A model generated the notes under the pieces. That model saw only the letters and a program-made list of their open reading frames with translations, did not search any database and was not told the DNA's origin. The position numbers and the translations under genes are program-made. Positions 22,828-34,550 of a stretch of DNA of 64,000 nt are shown here, in pieces. The stretch is from Bidens hawaiensis (Eukaryota; Streptophyta; Magnoliopsida; Asterales; Asteraceae). Position 1 is the first letter of the stretch. Each line of letters opens with the position of its first letter. Where the stretch lies: positions 62,001 through 126,000 of the forward strand of contig JAIQDT010002050.1 of assembly GCA_021521415.1 (NCBI GenBank), in the 5' to 3' direction.

Positions 22828-25800
22828 ATGGATTCGATTCATATATTTCTAAACATTGTTTTCCCTATTGTATCCTTCTTCTTATTCATCTACGTCCTAC
22901 CAGTACTCGCAGTGTACCGCGTGTTGAGGTATTGCATTGGATCTGTCTTCCCGGAAAACCTTGCCGGAAAAGTAGTACTAATCACCGGAGCTTCTGCTGG
23001 CATTGGTGAGGTAAATAATTGCAATATGTGTATGTATGTATGTATGTAGCTATTAATTATAGTAGTTTATTCTAATTTTATAGGTAGATGGTTTTGGTTG
23101 TGTAATTAATTAATTAATTAACATTATTGAAGCAATTGGCATATGAGTATGCAAAACATGGAGCAAGACTAGCATTGGTTGCAAGAAGAGTGGAACTGCT
23201 ATCGGTGGTGGCCGGAAGAGCCAAGGAGCTGGGATCGCCCGAGGTGATTATGATTAAGGCAGACGTTTCAAAGATCGATGATTGCAAGAGATTTGTCGAG
23301 GAAACAGTCCGAACTTTTGGAGTTTGTGAGTTTCTTAATGCGATTAAGTAAAAGCTGTTTACATTGTTTGGATCAAATACGTACAAACAACTCTTAACGT
23401 GAAAAACATACAAATAACTAGAGTAATTATGATAAATTTAGAGAAATTATAATTAGAGTATAGTTTTTGAACTAGACTAGTTAGCATTACGGAGTATTAC
23501 TTTACTTCTTGTAATGTAAGTACTCTAGTTCAAAATTGTTAGTTAATTAATAATAATAGTTATTTGTATGTTTAATAATTATATTCATATCGAATCTCAC
23601 CACTAAATGGTGTTGGTTCAGGCCCCTTTACGCACCAAACTCACTACTATGCAAAGATAATATGTAGCATAAAAACTTTTGTATTCAGTAGTAACAAAGT
23701 GGTACACAACATAATGAAAACCAACTCCTATCTATATTAAACAAAACACATATTTAACACATGCCAAGTATGACCAAGTATTCCACTATTTCAGCAAGTA
23801 GATAGTACGTACCAACAGATTACTCTACTAACGTCCACTTCTCACGTTCCACCCAATTAGCTACTTGACCCACAAGACTGCTGACCTTGTCCTTGACCCG
23901 TAGCCCGCTTCTGACCCACTAACTAATTCTGACCTGCAACAGTAAACCATCTGGCACGCCGACCCGTTCACCTGCTGACCCAAACCAAACCGAAACATCA
24001 AGATTATACCCAACAAATGGGTCCATATCACGCTAACCTAAAGGATTCATGGGTTGATCGACCTGTTTGTTTAGATAAAATCTTCTAAGTGCTTATTTAT
24101 GCTAGTAGTTAAATCGGTTGGATAAGACTCAATCTTTTCAAGCGCGAGTGATCAAATTTGATCAGTGGGTGACAAAGAATATATGTTTGAAAATGAGAAG
24201 GACACTTAAATGCTAGAAAATAGAAATTGGAGTTAAGATCTCTAGTTTAAAAGGAGTTGTGTATATGCCTTTATATTTCTTTTTGTAAATGTATAATTTT
24301 AAAAGTAAGAATTTGTTGTTATAATTTATAAATATGTCTTTTTCATGTTAACCTTGAATGTTGTAGTGATGTTTGGGTTTTACCCGCACCCTTTTTAATA
24401 ATTCATATAATGGCTTGAAATGTTAAAACACTTGCCCAGTTTATACCCTTTGTATATGCAAAATATTTTTGTGCGGTACTACTTTCTTTCTTGAATCTAA
24501 TCTTTATAACATATCACATTTCTTTCATGAATTTACTTTACTTTTGTTTAAGTATAAGGACATGGTATGGTGGTAAGACGTCTCTCTTATATTTCATAGG
24601 CGGAACGTTCAAATCCTGCAAGGTGCAGGTATAGGTGATTCATACGAGTACTTAGGAGTAATTATTTACTGTTCAACAAAAATCAGTGACACACATTTTT
24701 AATATGTTTTTAATGGCATTTTGAGTGTACCATAGTTGCTTGGCATACAAATTAATTTGCTTTTGTTTTGAATTACTTTCTAAAACATATTTATAATTTA
24801 GAATTGATATTTGATTCGTAATCGGTCATTAATGAACAAATACAACGTTGGTTATTGAAATAATTTAACTAGTTGCTTTCACAACCTCATTTTTTGTTTT
24901 AATAGGTATATACTTTTTTCTCTAATTCATTGTTTTTCTAGTGTTATTGAACTTAATTACTTTTGAACAGTGGATTGCTTGATCAACAATGCCGCAGTCG
25001 GAGTGATTGGCCTCTTTGAAGACCAAGAATCCATCACCGATCTTACTTCAGTCATGGTACTCATCCCTACCATAAAACTATTCCTTTTATAAACTCAAAG
25101 CACAAAAAACATGATACATAACAAGAACAAACTAATAAAGGGGGAACAAAAGGAAAGACAGTAGAAAGCATAAGTTGAACCCCTAGTTGTAGCCAGTAGA
25201 AAACATAAGTTGGTTCCGTCATTTTAAGACTATACATGTTTTTTCTCAGGACGTAAACTTTTGGGGATCGGTAAATGCCACGCATTTTGCACTTCCACAT
25301 CTAAGGAAGAGCAAGGGCAGAATAGTTGTGATAAGTTCTTGTGGTGTGTGGTTCAATACGCCACAAATAAGCGTTTATAATGTAAGTACAAAACTGACAT
25401 TTCTTTTTCCTATTGATCATTTGGTCATGTTCAATTTAGTTCTCGTCAATGAAACTCTAGGCAAGTAAGGCAGCTCAACAAAGCTTCTTTGAAACCCTGC
25501 GTATTGAGGTGGCTCCTGACATTGGAGTAACAATTGTAACTCCCGGGTTAATTGATACACACTTAGCTACAGACAAATTCATATCCAAGGTAAATGAATG
25601 CATGTTTAATTAAGAATGCATGTATTAGATTAGATTACTCAATGATGCAAACTAAAGAGATAATTTGTTGGTAGGCAAATTTAGAAACGACGCCATTGTT
25701 ATCTGCGGAAGAGTGTGCTAAGTCGATTGTGAATAGCGTGAGACGTGGAGAAGAATACTTGACCGAGCCGCAATGGATGCGTTCTGTCTTTCTATGGGTG

Positions 25801-25890
25801 GTGATGTTACGTGAGTTTATGAGCATGGTCCGTCGCTTCTTTAATGCCGATAAGGGAAAGACGAGGTTACCTGATCCCAAACATGACTAA
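22828..25890 (+). CDS. 11-beta-hydroxysteroid dehydrogenase-like (steroleosin/HSD family) SDR, six exons
   Basis: Exons 22828-23010, 23133-23325, 24971-25056, 25250-25381, 25461-25589 and 25675-25890 join in frame with GT-AG introns to give 312 residues. The N-terminus (about 4-35) is a hydrophobic anchor with two prolines, as in oil-body steroleosins. The SDR core follows: cofactor loop TGASAGIG (53-60), NNAA (131-134), Ser184, Tyr197 and Lys201 in VYNASK, and the PGLIDT segment after it. The Arg-Arg of LVARRVE after the second strand suits NADP(H). The enzyme should oxidise or reduce a sterol-type hydroxyl or ketone at an oil body or ER membrane; the substrate is not known. Intron 2 is long (1645 bp). 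The protein is shorter than many relatives (about 350) because the loop after PGLIDT is short. No stop or frameshift is seen. It could also be called HSD1-, HSD2- or HSD5-like; I cannot choose. Confidence 0.9.
23326..24970 (+). other. Long intron 2 of the dehydrogenase gene
   Basis: Donor T|GTGAGT and acceptor GAACAG|TGG keep the reading frame (FGV-L-DCLINNAA). The 1645-bp intron is AT-rich and holds a possible tRNA-derived SINE near 24556-24690; nothing else is recognised in it. Confidence 0.8.
24556..24690 (+). mobile_element. Possible tRNA-derived SINE in intron 2
   Basis: An A-box-like segment (TGGTATGGTGGTAAGA, near 24575) and a B-box-like segment (CGTTCAAATCCTGC, near 24608) lie about 35-45 bp apart, as in RNA polymerase III promoters of plant SINEs. 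A clear tail or target duplication was not found, so this is tentative. Confidence 0.42.
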
Positions 25891-26640
25891 GATCATGAGC
25901 AAGACAAAAGATTTGTATGTTGAAACATATACGTGATCTTTTAAGATTATTTTGCTTTGAAAATTAGCAATAAAAGTTTGTTTCACACGTGTTCAAAAGA
26001 CATGAAAATGGGTCCTTAGTATTATTGTTTTATTTGTCAAGTTAAAGTTACTGATCGGAGTTTTAAGCATTCTGTAGGTTTATATTACGGTTCTCTCTTT
26101 AAAATTACTACTATATATAGTCTTCACTGTTCACTCATTTAATCATTTTCATTAACTAAGGGTAAAATTTACATTATTGTATGCTTATTCACTTTAGCTA
26201 AGGCTTTGTAGTGGACACAATTGGGATTTGGGGGCGCCACTCATTTGATTTGTGAAGGTTTAACGGAAGTGAGAGATGGAGTCCATCTCCAATCAACTAA
26301 TCACATATTTGTTATTTACTTAAAACTTCACTGCTTACATGAGACTTTAACATATAACCAATATTAAGACCAAGAATCATAATGGTTGAAATAAATTAAT
26401 GTTTGTAAGCGTAATCCAGTCGAAATTACTTTTTAAGCTAATATGAGTTAAATACGGTTTAGGGTTTGCTTTTCAAATTTTAAATATTTTATTGTGTAGT
26501 GGTTTAATTAAAGATTAAAAAAACTTTAACATTCCAAAAATTTCTATACCAATTTTTGACAATTTAGGAAGTTGGGGGACCAATTAGCCATTTAGCTAAA
26601 ATAAAAACATAAAACTCTCTTGAAACGACACATGTCCGAT
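25891..26640. other. 3' flank of the dehydrogenase gene
   Basis: A poly(A) signal AATAAA lies at 25969-25974, about 80 bases after the stop codon. The rest is AT-rich without a supported gene. Confidence 0.6.
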
Positions 26641-26704
26641 AACTAATATGATGAAATCGACATGTGTATGATGACTAATCTAGTGAAATTGACACATGCG
26701 AGGG

Positions 26705-27213
26705 ATGATAATGAAACCCGAACCCGATGGAAAAACCCGAAACCCGAAAAAAATGGGACGGGTAATACCCAACCCATTAGGGTTTGGGACGGGTTGGGAT
26801 TTCTAATATAACCGTTTACCCGACCCGATTACCCGATAACATAAACCCATTTACCCGATTATATACCTGATATAGCTTATTATATATTATATATATTATA
26901 TTCCAAATGTATTAATTGTAGTAACTTGTTTATGTCAATTATTTGAGACATTTTATCTTTATGGTAACAATCTTTGTAATCGATTAGTTATATTTTGTCA
27001 AAACCAGTAGAAACCTCGCGGGTTTTTAGCCGGGTATACACGACGGATATTTTATCCAAACCCGATAAGAAACCCGAAACCCGATGGTAAAACCTGAATC
27101 TCGACGGGTAATTACCCGATTAAAAACCGACGGGTTTGGGACGGACATTCATAACCGGGTATGGGTTTGGGAATACATAAACCCGACCCAAATCCGACCC
27201 ATTGCCATCTCTA
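26705..27213. mobile_element. Small hAT-like element rich in ACCCG motifs
   Basis: The ends are loosely inverted: 'agggatgataatgaaacccg' on the left, and 'agagatggcaatgggtcgg' read on the minus strand from 27213. Many ACCCGA / TCGGGT hexamers fill both arms. 'AGGGATGGCAATGGGT'-type termini are common in small plant hAT elements. It interrupts a run of 'tgactaat..gaaattgacacatg' repeats (26636-26700 and again from 27214). A matching 8-bp target duplication was not found. Confidence 0.5.
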
Positions 27214-27603
27214 ATGACTAATCAAATAAATTGACATGTGTCGTCACATGTCACATGAAGGACATGTGTCATCACAAGAATGAATGGTGGCAAGAGACGG
27301 TCCGACTGGCGATACAAGAAACAACTGTAAATAATGGTCATGAGTTGCTCATTTGTGACATCCCGAACACCAAACCACTATCACTTCCTCGAAGTTTGTG
27401 TCACCGAGTTGGAGTCCCAACGCCAGTCTAGAGTTTCGACGTTTCATACCCCGACACCCTACGTATAGTCAAAGTACTCCCCGTTCGTCCTTAAGCTTTA
27501 TACCCATTTTAAAGTAAGAGTTATGTTTAAGATATTTCACTTCATAGCTTAGATCCTAGTCGAGTGTATAACATAAACTTGGAAATTTTATAGATATATT
27601 TAA

Positions 27604-27611
<8 letters not shown>

Positions 27612-27640
<29 letters not shown>

Positions 27641-27843
27641 GAAAGTATAGAATAAAAACCCATTTCAGTTGAGAAAACCCTGAAAACTCAAAATGAGTGG
27701 TTTAAATGAGGCCACATATTTAATTTGATTATTTTAATTCAATAATCACAAAAAGGGCATGGTGGTCTTTTCCCATTTCTTCTCTCTCTCTCTCCTCCTA
27801 CACTTTTTTCAAATACATCAGATCTTCATCTTCTTCTCATTGC

Positions 27844-27870
<27 letters not shown>
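27612..27870. repeat. (TA)n and (CT)n tracts within the solo LTR
   Basis: A TA tract lies at about 27612-27638 and CT tracts at about 27781-27800 and 27845-27870. Between them lies a 'gggaaagtatagaataaaaa' block that may be a terminus of a smaller nested element. Confidence 0.7.
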
Positions 27871-27875
<5 letters not shown>

Positions 27876-27944
27876 TCTAATCTTCATCTTCTTTTTCTAT
27901 GTTTCACACAAAAAAAACATTTACAAACATCTTGATCTATCTTC

Positions 27945-28080
27945 AGAATAAAACAAGGTATCGATCTATTGCTACCCTAATATGTGTTCGATCCATCATC
28001 AGATATCTATCCTCAAGAATAAAACAAGGTATCGATCTATTGCTACCCTAATCTGTGTTCGATCCATCATCAGATATGTA
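27945..28080. repeat. Tandem duplication of about 66 bp
   Basis: The unit 'aaggtatcgatctattgcta' through 'catcatcagatat' occurs twice in direct succession with only one or two differences. Confidence 0.85.
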
Positions 28081-29084
28081 TTTATCCTAATCCATTTTAA
28101 TCATATCTTACAGATCTGACAAGTTTATTAGTTATTCTGTTTGACGATGCCGAGAAAAGAACCGGTGATGACAGCGGTCCGGTTCTCACTCACAGCCCGT
28201 TTTCTAAAAACCCGGCCGGTTCAAACGGCTCATAACATCCTTCGATATATGTCCTTGAAATGAAAGGTTTGAAACACATACACAACTTCTTAATATAGAT
28301 CTTATGTTATATGCTATTTGTTTTTATTAATATTAATCTTGAAGTATGATTAACAGTGACCAGCTCATGTTTATGAAAATCAAAGGCAATGCGTTTTTGT
28401 GGCACCAGGTTCGGTGAATGGTTGATGTGTTGTTCTTGGTTGGTCAAGGATTTGAATCACCCGATGTGCGTAACTGATTATCTTGTTTATTGATTTTATA
28501 TCTCCTTAGCTTTTATGTTTAGATAATAAAATATGTTAAACGACACGTGGATGCTTGCTCCTTGAATTTGTAGGTTGTAGATGTTTTGCTTGATGTTAAC
28601 AAGACGCCTCCGAAAACTTAGTTCAAAATGGCTTCAGAGATTCCACTAGTTCTTCAACCTTGTGAATTTTAAGTGCTCCTCAGGTACTTGATCGGTTACG
28701 ATATTCTTTAATCTATGACTTTTTAGCCCCTCATCTACAGTTTTTTTTTCCAGATCTGATGTTGTTTCATCCTTTTTTTTCCAGATCTGATATTGTTTCA
28801 TCCGGTGACGGTGGCACCGTGATGGTGGAATGCATCCGGTGACGGTGGCACCTTTCAGGCCGAGTATCTAGAAGCACGGGGGCAGATTTATGGTTTAGGG
28901 AGGGTGGGCCGATGCCCATCGTCGGCCTGCCGGATTGCCCAGTTTTCCGGTGCATGTTAGCATATTTATGAGTCTATAATTAGTTAGTGCCCACCCTCGG
29001 CTACCACCGATTACTAAACAAATCGGTCATCGGTGGACTATGAAAAGGTTTTTCGATCGCAACGATAGAAGGTTTTTAAAAAAA

Positions 29085-29370
29085 TAACATATGTTTTCTT
29101 TAGTTAATTAACAGATGTTTTCTTTATAACATATGTTTTTTAAAAAAATAACATATGTTTTCTTTATATAATTAACATATGTTTTCTTTATAACATATGT
29201 TTTAAAAAAATAACATATGTTTTCTTTATACAATTAACATATGTTTTCTTTATATATTTTTTTAATTCCTATTACTTAATGTTGTTACAAGTAACATATG
29301 TTTTTTTGAACATATGTTTTAAACAAATAACATATGCTTTCTTTATACAATTAACATATGCTTTTTACAA
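29085..29370. repeat. Tandem repeat of AACATATGTTTTCTTTA units
   Basis: AACATATGTTTTCTTTATA recurs about eight times at variable spacing of roughly 20-40 bp. AACATATGTT is palindromic, so the array can fold on itself. Confidence 0.8.
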
Positions 29371-30211
29371 ACACATAGAAATTAAGGTGAATACGCTTAA
29401 TACTTAACCTTATTACAAAGTATATAATTTTTTAATGTTAAGGATATTTATCCATACGTAAAGAGTCAGGAAAGTTTTTATATGAGGGTTGGTACGAATC
29501 CTCAATATTTATGAAATATCTACTCTTTTAGATTATGGAGAGTTATCAATATGTAAAGAGTTAGAAAAGTATTTGAATGAGGGTTGGTTCAAATCCTATA
29601 AAACGTATCGATACAAGGTAGTATTAGACACTCAGGCTAAAATACACATGTGTTTGGATCATTACATATATATACTGTAGTAGGCACACTACAAACATAC
29701 TAACCATGAGACAAGTAACTGTCTCTAGGGCGCATAACCGTCCACTAAGTGGTCTATGCGTATGTTTAGTTCCGATGAGATGGGATTGAGACCCACTGAG
29801 TCGTTGAACGCTATTGGTGATTGTGTCATAATGAATTATGAAAACCTTTTATAGAGTCAACGTTATTCACCAGCATGTAGCTGACGTATTTTTAAAAGTG
29901 TTTTCAGGTAAACAAGAATAAGGTATAGAAGTCGATATGCTCGGTGGATATAGAAGATCACTATGCATAGAATATAGTTGATGGCTCAGCTAAATTTTGT
30001 AAACGAAGCATATATAAAACATGTTTTAAAGTAAGTAATTTTGTAAAAGGAAAAAGGGTATTTAATTCCCTATTTTATGAAAATAAATATTTTACCAAAC
30101 ATTTTTCGCTGCATAATCAAACTTTGATAAATTAACATAATCGATATCAAATATGGGTCACACGACTAGGCCTCTGAGGCCGGGTGTGATAAAAACACTT
30201 GACACATCATT

Positions 30212-31460
30212 GTCACGTAAACACTAAACTCTCACCTATTTATTATTTCTGTGCGCAACTTCCCTATTTTATCCTAACTATTGAATTTTCATTCATGAAA
30301 ATATGAATTTATTCTTCTAACACCAAAATTACATACGAAAATATGAAGTTCTAACAACAAAAAGGAAAGAGGAAGTTTAGTTGTTCTCATTTATGAATTC
30401 GGTAGTAGTAATTGTATCATTATCGTACTATAGTAGGATGGGAGTTGAATAATTGATATTGGCATTTAAGTATAGTCGTACGTTAAAATCATCGATCAAA
30501 CATTATTTAACGAAATTGAGATTATAATGACAAGCTCTCATTGGTGGTCACACATATATTGTAGCATTTATACGGCAGATCTATTCAATGTTAGGGGGCT
30601 CCCAACTTCTTTTTTCTTGACTCAACTATTGAATAATGGGGTCAGTGTATTTGGTTTATTAAAAAAAATATCTTTTATTGGCTTATGTAGCCCTTTAATA
30701 ACTAAATTTTAGAGACATCCTCAATAATTTAAATACTACCTCTTAATCAGTTAGCTAGATCTTTTAATAATTCAATACATTACTACCAAATAGCCCATAA
30801 CTCAATTTTATAATTTTTCTCTTAAGTTTTCAGCCCAGTTTTAATTGTAACTAGGCTTTTGTGACAATTTCATGAAGAAATAAACTTCTGCAATTTTTCT
30901 TGGTGAACTTACTAATTGTCCATGTAATCATTTGACCATGTAGTTTGTTATTTCTAGTGACTTTATGTTTCGAACTGAAGTGCAAACAAATAATAGACTG
31001 ATGTCCATTTGACCCTAATCAATCATTCACTCTCTAGGCGGTTGCATCTTAATTAGTCGATCACTTGATCGAATAGTCATCATTAAAAGCTCGGGAACCG
31101 CAGGAAGTAGTGGTACTAACTTGTCGTTGTCGTGGTGTCACCTTCCCGGTCTAGCACTCTAGCAGGTCATCAATTCAAATTCCTGATATATGACTAGTTC
31201 ACTGTTTTTAATTTTCGTTCTTAGCGTTTATAACTTATAAGTTTGTCTATAGTACTATACTAATGTGTTATTTTGCCCATTTAATTTTAACTGATTCATT
31301 TTTTTTGCCTCCGCTTTCAAAACCTGGAAGCAATGAAACACCCACCAAACACTGAAGAAACACAGATCCACCCCTTAGGTCTAACAAGTTAGTCCAAGGG
31401 TAATGGTTGAGTGTTTCCCACGATGGGTTATAATCCTTCTTGGCGAAGATAAGTATATCA
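30212..31460. other. Intergenic sequence between solo LTR and Tat element
   Basis: No gene is supported. Near 31128-31190 a stretch with a weak B-box look (TCAATTCAAATTCC) might be another SINE scrap, but the evidence is thin. The left edge of the Tat element is uncertain, so part of 31300-31460 may belong to its LTR. Confidence 0.5.
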
Positions 31461-31575
31461 TGCAAAACAGAACACCGTGAGCTCGTTACAAGAATTGAAG
31501 GTGGGGGGGGGGGGGGATTCTCTCGTAACCACCCTCCGGCGTGAGAATCAGTATTTGGTAGTATGATAAGAATGT

Positions 31576-31609
<34 letters not shown>

Positions 31610-32070
31610 ATATTGTTGGATCGTGGATCCTTTACCCTTTGGAGGTATGTTGGTATTTATAGTCGGAGGAGAGAGAGTATGACCAACCACCTTGTCAGCT
31701 TTTCCACCAATTGTATTCTCCACTGGTGTGGCTGTGGAGGTTGGTGGACATCATGGCCTTTTGACATTGACGTGGTGTACTATTTTGTACCGTCCTTTAT
31801 GTGTTGTCAAATCCCCATTGGCTGGGTGATATTCCCGATGTAAATTCTTCCTTTTTGTCCCATGCTGGTGGGTATCTCAACGCTACCATTCCCGAGGTGT
31901 CAGGGAATGTTTATTATATTAGGCTATTGCTATGGCGCCATGCAGTCCGCCTAGCGCACCGTCAGTCCGCTTTTATTAATCTTATGGTTATGGGGCCATG
32001 TCCTCCACCTAGCGTATAGTTTATCCACTTACCAGGTGATAAACTAATTCGATGGGGGGGGGGGGGGTCA
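31461..32070 (-). repeat. 3' LTR of the Tat element (left edge approximate)
   Basis: Read on the minus strand, a purine stretch (GTAGAGGTAGGAAAT) precedes TGACCCCCC at 32070, which marks the LTR start. A TATA box follows at 31661-31654. The far end is set at TGCAAAACAG (31461) only because it gives a TG...CA pair; the true end could be further left. The region holds two G runs (about 31504 and 32054) and a GA tract at 31577-31608. Confidence 0.5.
31654..31661 (-). promoter_or_regulatory. TATA box in the Tat LTR
   Basis: The minus strand reads CGACTATAAATACCAACATACC, a classical plant core promoter pointing towards lower coordinates, as expected for this LTR. Confidence 0.65.
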
Positions 32071-32210
32071 ATTTCCTACCTCTACAAGTGCCTTTAGTCT
32101 GTAGTTGCCCTTTTTGAAGAAAGGGGGCTATGGACTCATCATGGGCTTTTGATAGCTAATATGTGTTCTAGCTGTTTGTTTTGTGTTGGTCAGTTAATAT
32201 TTGGCATTGC

Positions 32211-33073
32211 CTATTTGGACGATTGGTTAGTGAAAACCATCTTATGGCATAGCCTAACTTGGATTTTTGGTTACCGAAAACCGTCCTCTGGCGTAGCCTA
32301 ATTTGGCGGGTGGTTATTGAAAACCATTCCATGGCGGAGCCTAATTTGGCGGGCGGTTATTGAAAATCATCCCATGGCGTAGCCTATTTTGACGGGCGGT
32401 TATTGAAAACCATCCCATGGCGAAGTCGATTTTGGCGGGTGGTTATTGAAAAGCATCCCATGACGGAGCCTATTTTGGCGGGTGGTTATTGAAAATCATC
32501 CTATGGCGGAGCCTATTTTGACGACCGGTTATTGAATACCATCCCATGGCGGAGTCGATTTTGGCGGGTGGTTATTGAAAACCATCCCATGGCGGATCCT
32601 ATTTTGGCGGATGGTTATTGAAAACCATCCCATGGCAGAACATAAATTGGCGGGTGGTTATTGAAAACCATCCCATGGCGGAGCCTATTTTGACGGGTGG
32701 TTATTGAAAACCATCCCATGGCGGAGTCGATTTTGGCGGGTAATTATTGAAAACCAACCTATGACGGAGCCTATTTTGGTGGGTGGTTATTGAAAACCAT
32801 CCCATGGCGGAACCTTATTTGGCGGGTGGTTATTAAAAACCATGCCATGGCGGAACCTATTTTGGCAGGTGGTTATTGAAAACCATCCCATGGCGGAACC
32901 TAATTTGGCGGGTGGTTATTGAAAACCATCCCATGGAGGAGCCTATTTTGGCGGGTGGTTATTGAAAACCATCACATGACGGAACCTAATTTGGCGGGTG
33001 GTTATGGAAAACTATCCCATGGCGGAGCCTATTTTGACGGGTGGTTATTGAAAACCATCCCATGGCGGAGCCT
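32211..33073. repeat. 43-bp minisatellite array, about 20 units
   Basis: The unit reads roughly 'gcctattttggcgggtggtt', 'attgaaaaccatccc', 'atggcgga'. Units differ by a few bases each. The first units are the most diverged. On the element's strand this lies in the 3' untranslated region before the LTR; relative to the antisense ORF it lies upstream of the promoter. Confidence 0.95.
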
Positions 33074-33354
33074 TTTTTGCCAACACTTGTCATCTTTCCA
33101 TCCTTATTGGAGTGATGACGTGTTATTTGGCGGGAAAAGATTAATTAAATGAATGTCAGTGAAACGACGGTTTGACATGACGGTTACACTTTGCAGTGCA
33201 GCTTTTTCGTCTGTGTCATGCGCATGGGCGAGAATCTTGGTGACGCGCCCAGCTGTAACACATATTCCTGCCATATCGTTGGCGTGTCACCTGGCGATTG
33301 GACCGCGTGGCCTCCATCCCTTCTGTACCCCTCTCCCACATTAATTGCGGTGGG

Positions 33355-33362
33355 TATAAAAG
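33355..33362 (+). promoter_or_regulatory. TATA box of the antisense ORF, copy 1
   Basis: TATAAAAG lies 94 bp before the ATG at 33449, with GTGGG before it and a G run after it. Its position suggests that the antisense ORF has its own promoter and does not depend on the LTR. Confidence 0.7.
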
Positions 33363-33448
33363 GGGGAGTTACCTCTTTGGGATTTCATTATTCACCAGAA
33401 TTCTTTCTTTGAGAACTCCTTTCTCCTTTGATTCTTCTATTTCATTTT

Positions 33449-34435
33449 ATGGCCGAATCATCTCACTCCACCAAAACTAAGAAGAATAATACCATGGAGT
33501 TCGTCGGTTGTTGTATGTATGCCGAGGACTTCAACAACATGGTCAAGGTTTACAACCTTTAACCTGAGTTTGAGGCTGAATTGCGCCCTTCGGGCCAGAC
33601 AGCTCGACAGGCTCCTAACGGCAAGATTGCCGTGTATAAGGAGCATTTCCTCCTGGGCAAATTCCGTTTGCCCATTACGCGGTTCTTGCTGGAGGTTTTG
33701 GATGCATTTGGGCTGCACCTCAGCCAAATACATTTAGTCGGAATTGCTCGCCTTCGCCATTTCGAGTATACTTGTCATTGCCTTGGCGTTACGCCTACGG
33801 GTGACAAGATGTCGGCCTTCTACCATTGGCGCTTGTCCCAGGGTTGGTATAATTTGTTTACCCGTCCTGGTGCCAAGGCCATTGCTTTGGAGGCGCCGAA
33901 GAGTTTGTACGAGTGGAAGAGTCTCTTCTTCTACGTTATTGTTCGCGTGGTTCCCCATGCGATGCATTTTACGGACGTGAAAGAGCTTCCTGAACCTAAA
34001 CCAGTCCCCTATTTCGGGACGGACTGGTTCAACACCTTATAGATCAGCCTCTCTCCACTCTGTTACTACTCAGAGCGCGCGCTGGTGCTATTCGACATGA
34101 GTCGTATTTGGGAAGATAAGGCTAAAGTTCCGGTCATCCATAACGGTGGTAAGGGTTAGTGATTTACTTGTTTTTTATGGTCTCCCCTTTATTTATTTAG
34201 CTTTTTCTAACGTTTCTGTCTTTTGCAGAGGTGAAGGATCCCCTGCTCCTCCTGCAACCTCCACCAGAGGGCGCCAAGGTCTTGCGCCGGAGGGAGTTAG
34301 TTCCCCGTGAGGAGCCAATCTTCATGAAGACTGCCTCTAACTTTGTGTATCGTCTTCCTATGGGGCAGTCACTTCCTCTGCGACTGCTGCCACCTCCTAG
34401 CTTCGTTAACCCTAAGGATGGTAACTTTTTTTTTT
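33449..34435 (+). pseudogene. Antisense Tat ORF, truncated first copy ('putative gypsy type transposon' domain)
   Basis: ATG at 33449 opens MAESSHSTKTKKNN; a second ATG in a good context gives MEFVGCC. The domain block runs through FRLPITRFLLEVLDAF, LHLSQIHLVGIARLRHFEY, then KSLYEWKSLFFYVI and VPHAMHF. I recognise this as the plant 'transposase (putative) gypsy type' domain found beside Tat elements; its biochemical role is not known. Stops lie at 33560-33562 (TAA, this copy only) and 34040-34042 (TAG, both copies). An intron with GTAAGG and TTTTGCAG ends follows (about 34150-34229). Exon 2 begins EVKDPLLLLQPPPEGAK and ends at a GTAAC donor at about 34432. The duplication junction cuts the gene there, so it is a promoter plus 5' fragment. 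Confidence 0.7.
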
Positions 34436-34550
34436 AAACATTTTTTGCCCTTTTTGAAGAAAGGGGACTATGGACTCATCATGGGCTTTTGATAGCTAAT
34501 ATGTGTTCTAGCTGTTTGTTTTGTGTTGGTCAGTTAATATTTGGCATTGC

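Larger units (their letters stand above)
27354..30206. mobile_element. Probable solo LTR of a gypsy-type retrotransposon
   Basis: The segment starts TGTGACATCCC and ends CACTTGACACA. It is flanked by an exact 5-bp repeat TCATT (27349-27353 and 30207-30211). The start resembles the TGTAACATCC/TGTAACACCC starts of the other LTRs in the window. The 2.85-kb length and the sequence near 29880-29920 ('gtagctgacgtatttt', 'gttttcaggt') also fit a large chromovirus LTR. No primer site or pol is present. It contains CT tracts and several short duplications. Confidence 0.55.
32105..34444. repeat. First copy of a 2.34-kb tandem duplication inside the Tat element
   Basis: The segment from 'ttgccctttttgaagaaagg' (32105) to the T-rich stretch at about 34440 is repeated directly from 34445. 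It contains a 43-bp repeat array, a TATA box and the first two exons of the antisense ORF. The junction is a run of T, where the end of one copy ('aacattttt') meets the start of the next ('ttgccc'). Confidence 0.92.

Noticed and set aside
25635..25880. Minus-strand 81-codon ORF over the last exon of the dehydrogenase
   Set aside because: It is an antisense shadow of a well-supported exon.
28767..28955. 62-codon minus-strand ORF and nearby exon-like pieces (28140-28680)
   Set aside because: The pieces looked like captured gene fragments, but they stop quickly and match no family I know.
31128..31190. Second SINE-like stretch
   Set aside because: Only a weak B-box-like motif is visible. No convincing A-box, tail or target duplication was found.
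31268..31723. 151-codon minus-strand ORF over the Tat LTR
   Set aside because: It crosses a G run and a GA microsatellite, and its composition follows the simple repeats; no domain is recognised.
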